DNA of 64,000 bases from Symsagittifera roscoffensis (lineage: Eukaryota; Xenacoelomorpha; Acoela; Convolutidae), in contig NC_087063.1 in NCBI RefSeq assembly GCF_963678635.1, positions 75,291,617 to 75,355,616 of the forward strand. The letters run 5' to 3'. Position 1 is the first letter of the stretch. Each line of letters begins with the position of its first letter. The notes under the pieces are model-generated. The model made no database searches. It saw only the letters and a list, made by a program, of their open reading frames with translations, and was not told the DNA's origin. The translations under genes and the position numbers were made by a program. Shown piece after piece: positions 11,451-21,983 of this stretch.

Positions 11451-11909
11451 GGGTGCCGGACATCAAGCCGACGGGACTTCAAGCCGAATTGTAAAATTAT
11501 GGACTTCAAGCCGAATAATTCCTTATAAAGTCGTGAAATATGAACAATTTGAAAACTTTTTTTGAAGAATTTCTGAATTTCATTATCTTTCTTCACTAGT
11601 TATTGGCGTTTGCATATAATTTAAGCCTCCAAATGATGTTCCGGAAAGTTGAAAAGTAAAACATGGTTGAAGGCATTTTTCATGTTTATAATTTATGCAT
11701 TTCAAAAACCGGCTGATGTTATTAACGGATGAGAATCACAAGTGGTGCATTTTTGTCATGAATAACGCTTACTACTGACTAAACTTGCCAAAATTTTAGA
11801 AAAGCAACATTTTGCAGATGATAAAATAGTTTTGGGGTGCTTGTAAAGTTTTAATTTCGGCTTGAAGTCCCTTCGGCTCGAAGTCCCGTCGGCTTGTTGT
11901 CCTAGACCC
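11451..11909 (+). mobile_element. 459-bp element with inverted ends and a 9-bp target duplication
   Basis: The left end GGGTGCCGGACATCAAGCC and the right end, read in reverse complement as GGGTCTAGGACAACAAGCC, are inverted repeats. Both continue through GACGGGACTTCnAGCCGAA, with an extra subrepeat on the right. The flanking direct repeat TTTTTAACT (11442-11450 and 11910-11918) is 9 bp. A 9-bp duplication with long inverted ends suggests a Mutator-like or related non-autonomous element. The target belongs to the repeat A word CTTTTTAACTAGCC, so the element is nested inside an older repeat A. Confidence 0.8.
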
Positions 11910-12290
11910 TTTTTAACTAGCCATTTTTAAATCATCTGGAAAGTATTGATGTGTTGAGCTCAATATAAAAATTATATTTCATTTGCATTTTTTCCTTGAA
12001 ATTATGGGGGTTTGACAACAGGCAACTTGAGACAACTGATGCGCAATATATTCAGTTCTATAACGCGGTAATGGCAAAATAATCCGGCTAGGAAGTTGCT
12101 TCAAATTGATTTGAGGCAGTCTAACAGTGCTAGAAATTACATTACCATTATCAACTTCTTTGACTCTATTTTTTTGCTGGTTAAATTTCATTTTCTTTGA
12201 AATTACAAATCAATTCGTAGAAATTATAAAACAGACGGCGGAACATTGAGGGCTTCGCAAAAACAGCATCAAGATTCTCAAAAAAGCACT
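11910..12290 (+). repeat. Degenerate repeat A copy
   Basis: Begins TTTTTAACTAGCCATTTTT immediately after the nested element and ends with GGAACATTGAGGGCTTCGC near 12240, in the order expected for repeat A. The interior is poorly conserved. The small minus-strand frame at 11979-12191 is not supported as a gene. Confidence 0.55.
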
Positions 12291-15200
12291 CATTTCTGAT
12301 ATCAATTGCTTTTGTTACGTTAGGCAACTGACATGCTAAATGGAGTATTTGACTCAAAAAATGACGATTATCATAACCAACTTTTCTTTACCTTCTTGAA
12401 TTGCTTCCTGTAAACTAAGCCGCTGCACCCAAGCATTAAATGCATATAGCCCATATCAATTAACAAACCCATCAAGCGAGAAGTTGCCTTATTCTTGTCG
12501 AATACTTATGTCAAATTGTGTGCAACAAACATACAACATCAAGAAATAGCAACAATGTTAGGCGGTTGCTGTGAAAGTAGCGCAGAAAGTTCCGACCAAA
12601 AAATTGGCGGATCTGAAACAAAGCCTATGAGTGGATCTGAAACAAAGCCTAGAAAATAATGCACTTGATACAAAGAGTACAAACAGCATATTTGACCACC
12701 TTTTTGGAAAAAAAACTGATTGAAAATTATTCAAAAACCAAAAATCAAAACACTTTTGGAATTTGTTTTTCACTTTCTTGGAATTTTTATGTTGTTTTCA
12801 AAAAACGCAATCGCTAACTATTTTGCGTGATTTTGCATGAAAAACAAAAAGGCGGAAGCAGAAAAAATACTAAAACATACTCGAAAACAAAGTTCTCCCT
12901 AGTTTCAGTGCTCGGAACAATGATTTACATAAAAAACTCGAATAAAATTTCAAAGCAAAAGTGAATGTTGAAAATTCAAATTCCTGTTCTAAAAACAAAA
13001 TCAGCAACGAAAAAAGGAAACTAGAGAAGACTGAAAAAAAATTAGAAAACTTATTACATCATGCAAAATGGCCATAAGGTAACTCTGCAATGAAAAAGAC
13101 GGATGATCTGTCAGATGATAGAATAAGATAGATGTTCTGCTAGAAAGAATAAAATCAACAAACAAATCCTGAGAATTGATTTATTCCAAACGTTTTCACT
13201 TGCATAACAAAATTTTAAAAATGAAGCAAACTACTTGTCGGAAAAATTATCTTTTATCATTGTTCTGACTATACGTTATTTTTTCAGCCAAAAATAACTC
13301 AATCTGATCAAAAATGCTTTAAAGAAGTGTGTGAGTGATAATGGATAAAAACAAAAAACTTATTTAAGTGTCATACCCTTGAATGTTCAAACAACCCTTT
13401 CATTGGTCTCCACAACTTTGGAGTGATAAAAATTGAATCGTTTGATGTATATTAGCTTGCATGCTTTCACTTCTGAATACTTTTGTAAGCGAGAGAAAGT
13501 TTTTCAGCATCATACTTTAAGTCGTTAACTGATTAAACGATCATTACACTCTAGATGTCAAAGAGCAAAGAAGATAGTGTGTAATACGGTTGGATACACG
13601 TAGATTACGGGTTCGATTCACTCCCTAAATTTTTAATTATGTTTCGGGTTGAATAAAAAGAATTCACCCAAAGCATAGATATTTCTTATTTTCATCAAAA
13701 TGGAAACAAAACTTCTAAAATCAAAAAGTATTATGTTTGTCCAATTTGCTTAACTTTGTCTAGTACAGTCTATGGCAAAATAATTGTTTAAATAAAACCC
13801 GACTAGAATGCCAAAAAGTGCATGTTTAGATCGAAGATAAAAAGCCTTTTAAAAAATGTTCTGAATGAAATAAAATCAAAGTCATTGGCACTTGGCGCCG
13901 AGTGCTCTGCTTTGACAAACTAGATAGGCTCTGTGAATCCTGTGACTGGGGTTTCTCAGTGTTTTTGGACTGAAGTGAAGTTCTAGAGGCGTTATCTACC
14001 GCGTCCTTCTCGATTGCGACATCGACGCTTGCTTTGTGAGATGTAGCTTCCTGCAAAACCTTATCGTTGGTCTGAGTCAACTAATGAGGCCACATATCAT
14101 GTGAAGGTATTAATTTTTTAGGATTTGTTTTACCAGCAACAGTAATCACAATCAGTTTCTGATTTATCTCTTTTGCTTCCTCTATGAAGCTGTGGCATTT
14201 TGCAAAATACGTTTTTTTAAGTAACGCGATTCTGGCTTTCTGTGTTTTCTAGGATCATTTCTTGAAACCAATCAAGCTCAATTTCGTTTCTTAAATTTTT
14301 TCAGTTTTTTCCTTTCTTAAATAAATTGGTAATCTTTTTTGTGAAATTTTTCTTCCATGCTTATATGAATAATTTATTATCACAGATACCAATACAATTC
14401 AAAACAAAACTTGAAAATGAAAACTTCACTATTGATTAATTAGATCAGCATTGTTACGACAACCAATTACAAGACGGAGTAAGCCCCGCCTTTAATCAGT
14501 TTTTTATGGCTCTTTGGTTTTTTGGCGATAAACCGTTACGCTTTTTGCGGGTTTTCAGAGTACTGAGGTTGGCTAAGCAATAGTAGAGTCTTAAGCTCAT
14601 AGAACGGGTCTTGTAAAGACCTCCTTATACATCTCTATAAATATTTGATCTGTTGCTTTGCGTTTGGTAATGAAATCTGAGGTTGAAAAAATTTATAACT
14701 CAATTTGCCTGAAGTTTTACTACCAGACCACTTAAAATACGGTTGATTTCAGTTCGAAGCAAAATTTTGCAAAATCTGAGGACGTTTTAGCCATTTTTTT
14801 ACCATTTTTTTAAAACATTTTTAACAAACTTTAATAATCAATGAGTCCGATTCTTCATGAACGCAGTCACAAACTAGCCCACTACCTGTTGTCTATGTCC
14901 CAATGTCATGAACTATTAATCCGAACACAAAAATTGAAAAGTTTTGGCATCGAGAGTTAGGTTTCAGCATCGAGAAAAAAACCGGGCGCTAGCTTGTATC
15001 AATTAAGACTTCGTATGGGAAATTATACCACATGTTTTAAAATTTGGAGCCTTCATACATTTTTGAAGGTTGTTGAAACCGTAGAGATGCTCGATTGTTC
15101 ACAGATGTTCTTCTAGCAGTATTTCAGTCAAAACTAAGAAATACTGTAGTTGACATGCAATTTAAAAATGTCGTCTATTTTCAAAATAAAAAAACTGTCG

Positions 15201-15640
15201 AACAACACTCATATTCGTTACAAACACTCACTTCTCATTCACACAAGCAAAACAAAATCTGCTATTCATAACCATATTTTTTTCGGTACAAACTTCTGTG
15301 ATAAGCTGTCGCAAGCTAGCCATAGCAAAGAATGATTATCCTTGAGACAAAATGCTCTTTTTGACTGGCAGCATTGATCAAGGCTCAACCGAATTAGAAT
15401 CAAAAACGGTTGGAAACTTTCAAATAGGATGACAAGCCTTTTTAGTATGTTAAGACAGGGGCACGTGTGTGACTCGAACCATACGCCAAGTCACTCTACT
15501 GTTTCTAGCCTTTGGTCCAGACCACTTTGGAACTGAAGTTGAGATAAATATTCAATTTCAAATAAGTAGCAATTTTTTGCTAAACACGGAAGCGTTTTCG
15601 ACAGAATGCTATTTTAACCCTACCACACGCGCTGAGGTGC
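12291..15640. other. Long AT-rich stretch, no supported gene
   Basis: I see no recognisable gene in this 3.3 kb. One hydrophilic open frame on the minus strand (13890-14080, rich in S, Q, K and T) follows a possible acceptor (CTCATTAG near 14088). It lacks a convincing donor, so it is at best a candidate exon. A tRNA-like B-box (GGTTCGAGTC) occurs on the minus strand near 15470 without a convincing cloverleaf. Confidence 0.45.
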
Positions 15641-16270
15641 TCGACTCATGATTCTACCGAAAAGGTCACACGATGTCCGCTTTCGAATTTTTCAGCCGAA
15701 TGATGTCCGATTTCAGCTTTTTGAGTCGCGCGGTGTCCGTTTTCAACTTTGTTCGACTTTACCGGACATTGTTCGACTTTGCTCGACTTTGTTGGAATAT
15801 AACGGACACTGTTTGACTTTGTTCGACTTTATCGGAAGTTTTTCGTTTTTACTTGGAATTAATCAAACCGTCCTAATTTACGACGAATCTCGGACATCAT
15901 TTGACCGTTCCTGTCAAGTAACGTGTCAAAAACCTCAGCCTGGGCAGCAGCAAAATGTAATAGAAAATGCCACAAACTTGAATATCGTAGATTCGTATAG
16001 CTCGGGTTGAGGTGTTCGATTTATGTTTTGATCAACTAGACGAAAAATGGCTATGCTTCCATCGGCTCGACTAAAAATGGCTATGCTTCGACCGACTCGA
16101 CCCAAATTGGCTGTTTTGACCGACTGATTAAAGGCAAAATGGCTTCGACTTTGTTCAACTGTAGTCTTTGTTCGACCGTATTAACTTGCCGAACAAATTG
16201 GACTCTGTTCAACCGTTTCGTCCAATCATGAGCCGAGCACCTCAGCCAGGGATTACTGCAACCGGTCAAT
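15640..16270. repeat. Degenerate tandem repeat around GTTCGACTTTG
   Basis: Short words GTTCGACTTTG, GTCGACTAAAAATGGC and CGGACATTGTTCGAC recur many times with irregular spacing. Open frames at 15648-16010 (plus) and 16081-16269 (minus) are made of these words. A few related words reappear at 47200-47300. Confidence 0.65.
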
Positions 16271-16324
16271 GTATTTTTTCAAATTTTTGCTTAACCGCAC
16301 TGTTTACTTTCACTTAATGTATCA

Positions 16325-16890
16325 ATTCAAAAAGTTGCTTATTGTTCTGACTTTCGATACGAAAGTGACAGAATATTTGTGCTCGGGGTGGGTTTTTTTT
16401 CTTCAGACAAATTTCGACTTTTTAACTAGCCATTTTAGACGGATTTTTTAAATATCATTCAAAAGGTACTGTTGCCCTGAGCTTAAATTTGAAAAGATAT
16501 TTCACCTGTGATCAATTTCCGTAATGTTATGAGGGTTTAAAGATTGCCAGTTTGGCCATTTAGGGACAATTAACGCGCGATATAATTTGCGCTTTTAACG
16601 CGTAAGCGGAGATTTAATCCGTCTTAGAAATCGCTCGAAATTGGTTGAAAGCTTATTTGCCATAACTGATTTGTTACAAGGAGCAAAATCTATTGTTTTG
16701 TACTTTATATGGCGTGTGGGGGGATGATTTTCATAGAAAGAAAATTCAATTTTTAGAAAAAAAATTTTCGTTTAATTTTAATTAATTTAATTTTTTTATG
16801 TTCTTTATGATATTACTGCTCCATAAACCTTAAAGGCAGTCGGAACATTCAGGGCTTCGCCCTGATACGAGCAGTCTTGTTGTACTTACA
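16325..16890 (+). repeat. Repeat A, near-complete copy
   Basis: Runs from TTGTTCTGACTTTCGATACG, through CTTTTTAACTAGCCATTTT, TTTCACCTGTGATCA, TTAACGCGCGATATA and GGCGTGTGGGGGG, to GGAACATTCAGGGCTTCGCC. This is the plus-orientation version of the copies at 39461-39999 and elsewhere. The part from 16479 on is the start of the match to base 1 of the window. Confidence 0.8.
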
Positions 16891-17065
16891 TAAATGATTT
16901 CCCTTGCAATTATCGACTGTTGTTTTACAAGTAATCGAAATTTAATAAAATTGGATCCTGATTAATTTCCCCCCTTTAGTCTTTGATTTAATTTGATTTC
17001 AGCGATCAGGTACCGGTCCAGCTTTAGCTACACAGTTTTTTGAACTATTTGTGGTTACGACTTAC

Positions 17066-17477
17066 CATCAGGACTTGACTTTTTCAGGTGTTGTGAAGTT
17101 AGATCAATTATTTCTGGTAATTTTTCCTCTATGTCGCTGTCGCCTGTTGTGCAGTCAACTAGAGGGGGTAGATCACTTTCTTCGTCTGAGAGATGGAAGC
17201 CTGAAACTTCTTCGGCATTTTCGGTTTGAGGTTCATTTAAGTCTACAATGTCAACTAAATCTGGAAGATCAGAATAGTCGTCATCTGAGTGGTCACTTTG
17301 GCTCGACTTGTGATCACATTTGTCATGGAAGCCTGAAACTTCTTCGGCATTTTCGGTTTGAGGTTCATTTAAGTCTACAATGTCAACTAAATCTGGAAGA
17401 TCAGAATAGTCGTCATCTGAGTGGTCACTTTGGCTCGACTTGTGATCACATTTGTCGTCCACAAGGACCGTGTTGAT
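17066..17477 (-). CDS. Acidic exon, copy 2, with in-frame internal duplication
   Basis: Paralogue of 586-865 with the same acceptor (CCTTTTAG) and donor (G then GTAAGT, 17060-17065). It is longer by exactly 132 bases: 44 codons, from DKCDHKSS to EVSGFH, are present twice in tandem without breaking the frame. Outside the duplication only three bases differ from copy 1 (one silent, R to Q, G to S), and the two tandem units are identical to each other in the translated sequence. The duplication doubles the first SUMO-interaction-like motif (DIVDL). Because length changed by a multiple of three and both splice sites survive, the exon may still be used, but no host gene was found. Confidence 0.55.
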
Positions 17478-18371
17478 CTAAAAGGATTTTCCATATAGCT
17501 GGAAACTCTCGGAGAAACAAGTCGCACGCAACTTCGGCGCGACTGCTTGCCTCACCGAGCGCCCAAGGATTCGCTAATTGATTTAAATGGATTCCCGAGA
17601 CAAAAATTATTCATTATAATCCTTTAAAGATGTAAAATTCAGACCCGACCACGGAATCGATTATATTGTCATTACAATCAATTATTTTTGAAAATATAAT
17701 CGATCAGTAGCGGATTTAGGGGGGGGGGGGGTTTGGATGGGGGGCGGACGCCCCCTTCTCAGGGATTCGACCCCCTGCCGACCCAGAGGGTCCCCCCTTT
17801 TTTTACTATTTTGAGATATCCATATTTGCTGAAGGACCCTAAAATTTTTCAATATATTAATTTTGAGGGGGGAGCGCGCGCTGAAAAAACGCGTCTTTTG
17901 CAGCCGAAATTGGTCAGGCTGTGGTAATCCTGAAGCTAGAAGTCTAGTGAGAGCTCGTCCTCGCACACTATCATTGCCATGGCAGGGGATCGATTACACG
18001 ATCTGATGATTTCTAAGTGAACACCTTACCACTATGGTAGGCGACTCTTTATAACAACAAATTCTGCCAATGATCTCAATAATGTGCACAAAAGACGATT
18101 TTAGACGTTACTGTAAGGCTTTTTTTAAACAAAACCATGCAACATAATCATTAAAACATCAACAGTTTGAATTTTAAGGTGACCAAATTTTAAAACAAAT
18201 TTTTTATGAGATCTGTCGTCATCTGAGTGGATGTAAATCAGTTGATGTAATGGTGATGTAATCAGATGATTATATCTGAGTGGATGTAATAGTGTGGATC
18301 TAAATCAACAAAGAGTGTAAAAACGAGCTTGATCTAAACTCCAGGTCTATCTAAACTGAGCAGCCCTATTT
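17478..18371. other. Non-coding stretch of copy 2
   Basis: Matches 866-1770. It contains the GC-rich fragment starting GCGGATTTAGGGGG (17708-17890). The open frames on both strands at 17682-17966 lie in that fragment and are not conserved in copy 1. Confidence 0.5.
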
Positions 18372-18379
18372 ACAACAAG

Positions 18380-18581
18380 GGCTCTTTTTCTTTTTCACAC
18401 CCACCTGCAAATTTTTACATGTAAATTTGTTGACCACATTGTTCGATTGTTATGAAAATTTAGGTACAGACTAATAAGGCCATGACAAACATATTTGGTC
18501 TTCATACTCAACCTCGTAAAATAACTCGTTACACTAATGTATTGAAGCTCGGTTGAGGTGGTGGGAAAAGGAAAAAGAGTC
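18380..18581 (-). mobile_element. hAT-like MITE, 202 bp, independent insertion
   Basis: Same family as 1779-1986 but in the reverse orientation. Its ends are GGCTCTTTTTC and GAAAAAGAGTC, and its target duplication is ACAACAAG (18372-18379 and 18582-18589). The empty target TTTACAACAAGAAATCGATT can be read on both sides, which shows that this insertion and the one in copy 1 are separate events. Confidence 0.85.
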
Positions 18582-18669
18582 ACAACAAGAAATCGATTAT
18601 GATCCATTTAAAATTGATTATGATCCTAATATTTTTTAAGTCGAAATAATCCATTATAATCGTATATAA

Positions 18670-19910
18670 TCCTGTAAAAATGAATTATAATCTTAATAAT
18701 TTTTGTGTCAAAATAAACAAAAGCCATTATAACCGATCACAATCCATTATAATGTTTTTTTTTTGAGAGTTTATTCCTGCAAATAACAGTAGTTCATATT
18801 TCCTGTTTAGTGCAATTGCTACGTACTACGTTTTATAAATTTATCTTTTTTGTCTCTATTTTTCCAATTCATTGCAGTTCAACGTTTCAATTTACTGTTT
18901 TTTTTGCCTGAACGAAGTTGTAAGGTTTGAACGGTGGCAGGGGGGATAAATTAATGGAAGAATTGAGGAGAGATTGAATGGTTGTTAAATCAAATCAAGT
19001 TAAATCATCTCCCCATTTTTAATCCCCTCATTTTACTCCCCAAGCTTAACCCCCTCCCCAGTTTACCCCCCCCCCCCCCGCTCCTCAGTTTACCCTTCCA
19101 CCCAGTATACCCCCTCTCCCTCTCAGTTTCACTACAACCGCCATTCGCCCTCCTCCTATAGTAGAACAGGGGGGGAGGTTCGCTTAATGGTAGAATTGGG
19201 GGTTGAGGGGTTAATGATTGAGACCCCCATTGACTGGGGGAGGTAAAAAAAACTTGTGGAGGTGACGCTGAGACACGACACTTAATAACAAATATGGCAT
19301 ACATATTTGCAAATTTCTGCAAAGTTTGCAAAAACTTCTGCAAAACTAATCCAATTTAGTTTTTAAAATAAAATAGATGATAATACATTATAATGGATTA
19401 TAAATGTTTTTTTTTTTATTTGAATGATAATCGATTAAAATGGATTATCTTGGCAAAAACAATCGATTTCAATGCCAAAAACAATGGATTATAAAGGATT
19501 ATTTTTGGCATTGAAATCGACTGTTTTTGCCAAGATAATCCATTATAATCGATTATCTTTGAAATTAAAAATAACATTTATAATCCATTATAATCGTTTA
19601 TCATCCATTTTATTTTTAAAACTAAATTGGATTACTTTTGCAGAAATTTTTGCTAAGTTTGCCATATTTGTTATTAAGTGTCTTTTTGTCTCAGCGTCAC
19701 CTCCACAAGTTTTTTTAACTCCCCCCAACTCAACGGGGGAGGGGCGGGGGGGGGGGGGGGCTGGTTATATGGATTCTCAATCATCAACCCCTCAACCCCA
19801 AATTCTACCATTAAATAAATCTCTCCCCCCCCCCCCCCGTTTAGCTATTGGAGGGGGCGAATGGATTATGATTGGTTATAATGGCTTTTGTTTATATTGA
19901 CACAAAAATT
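18670..19910. repeat. Foldback element, copy 2, with an inner palindrome
   Basis: The left outer arm (18676-19165) matches 2069-2560. An inner palindrome follows (19165-19840, centre near 19497), built on words such as ATGGATTATAATCGATTAT and a mirrored GTGGAGGTGACGCTGAGAC. It is absent from copy 1. The right outer arm is nearly all lost: at about 19862 the sequence jumps from the C/G-rich core directly to the segment matching 3000. Open frames at 19005-19343 and 19472-19900 are mirror-image products of the palindrome. Confidence 0.85.
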
Positions 19911-21983
19911 ATTAAGATTATAATTCATTTTTGACAGGACTGTTAAGGCCTTACTGATAACTCCGCTTCTACTCGCAGGAACCACATTATGTGCGTTTTC
20001 TTCCTATTTTAATGATAGTATAAAATTGATAACTGAATAACAACACCTGTGTGACGTCATCCCACCAGGGTTCCTCGCTTTCCGAGTTCGAATCTCTCGT
20101 CGGCGATGAATTTTTTCCCGCTCGTCCAACTAATGCGTGCAGCCACGAGAACATAACTGCGTAAGATGTGATATTTAGCAGGGGCAAGCGGACTATTTGA
20201 GTTGAGCTGATTTTATCGACACTTGATTTGTTTTTTCGGGGAGGAAAGCTGAAATGTTTCGGATTCAATAGCCGATATTGGGTGTTTTTTTTTATAACAC
20301 GATTTTGATGAACGTTTATGGTTAGCACAATTTTGATATCATATTCATTAAAACTGAGAATATTTATCGTGCAAAAATTATGATCAACCTTGATTGGCCA
20401 AATTCGGATAATTGGACATAAGTTACACGAATGACTGCAAAAATTACATCTGACTCGTGCGCTCAATTCAACAACTAAATAATAAGGAGCTAGACCCTTT
20501 TCGGGCTTTTATTGATTTCGCACCTGGGCTTTTATTGATTATGCTTTGAACAAAAAAGTGTCTCTCAGACGGGATTATCATAAAAAAGTAAGCAGTTTTT
20601 AACTGATTAGATTGTCTGATATGCAGTAAAACAAGTTATTTATTCATTATACGACGCCAGAATTAAGACAACGAATATGCTAGATAGAGTTTCTTTTGCA
20701 ACAAACGGTCGTGCAGATAAATCAGATAATGATAAAGAGCGTAGAAAGATAGACTAGACAAAGAAAACCAACTAGATGCTTACGAAATTGTTGTTTGAAC
20801 AGATACGATCCAGACTCTTAACTAAATACCATTTAAGCAAGCATATCAAATAATCACGGACTCAAGGTTGAATAGTTTTTGAAGGTTTGCAAAGCTATAC
20901 TTATGCCTTTTTCCAATCTATTGAAAAGGCGAATAAAAAACTTGAATTTCTATTCATGGATGATATTATTTTCCGTCAAATTGGTACACATGTACATGTA
21001 AACCGCGTGACACTCAGACGTTGATATATATAGCAAAATAGTTGCTTGAGTTTGGAATAAATGGTAGTGCAACTGCAGCAGATATAAATAAACGCAGAAT
21101 TACATTTCTAGGAACTTTGTTGTGTATTTTGCGGAGTTACATGCGGGAGTAAGGAGCTGTTCTCCTGCCAGAAGGTCCAAATGACATAAAATTAAAATCA
21201 TTGGCGAGTTTTTGGCATTAAAGTGATTACCAGGAAATCTAACATTTCAGTGAAACAAAAGAAAAAGAAGTGGACAATTTTATAGCAATGAATTTCAAAT
21301 TTTTTTCCAAAATTTTATCTGTTTCTTTATGCCCATGTTTCTTTGAAAAATTTCAGTTTGCAAGAATGTTGCTTAGAAAATATTGAGACAGCCCACATCG
21401 AAGTTTAGGCATAAGCAATCAATTATAAAGGATTATTAGGTGATGATTTTTTGACAATTATAATTACCAAAATTGGGTGTTTGAAGGATTTATAATCGAT
21501 TACAATTGTGATTTTTTCCAAGAGATTATAATCTATTATAATCGATTGTAATTGATTACAGTTCATACAAAAAACTCTAATAAACAATTATAATCTATTA
21601 TAATCTCTTATTTTGTCAGAATTTTGTAACGCCGAAAAGACAATTTAATTAAATCCCATGGGTTAATATTTTTCTCTCAAAAACAAAATCTCTAAGAGCG
21701 AGATGTCTTGTCACACTTTGGTTCATCTGAACAGAAAGTTTCACCACAAAACAAAAGCTTGGTATTAGTTGAAAGGTTCTTGGGTTTAGTTTCATGATTT
21801 ACTCGAAAAACTTATTTTTCTCATAAAATAAGCAAATCGGATGCAAGGTCGGAGACAAAATGTGCAAACAACAGGAGTTATAACTGATTATAATCGATTA
21901 TAATGGATCTTTTGTGAGTCACTAATTAAAACAGAGGCACAACATATGAATTAGGAACTGCGATAAAAATGATCGATTACAAT
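19911..21983. other. Non-coding unique sequence of copy 2
   Basis: Matches 3000-5150 almost base for base. Contains AT-rich 10-bp word clusters at 21420-21600 and 21880-21990. No gene is supported; the minus-strand frame at 19987-20466 is the counterpart of the frame at 3193-3603 but diverges after an indel. Confidence 0.6.

Noticed and set aside
13600-13640. GGGTTCGATTC resembling a tRNA T-arm
   Set aside because: The flanking bases do not pair and no D-arm or anticodon arm can be folded.
15465-15540. Possible tRNA-derived element on the minus strand
   Set aside because: The T-arm pairs with one mismatch but the rest of the cloverleaf cannot be formed; too weak to call.
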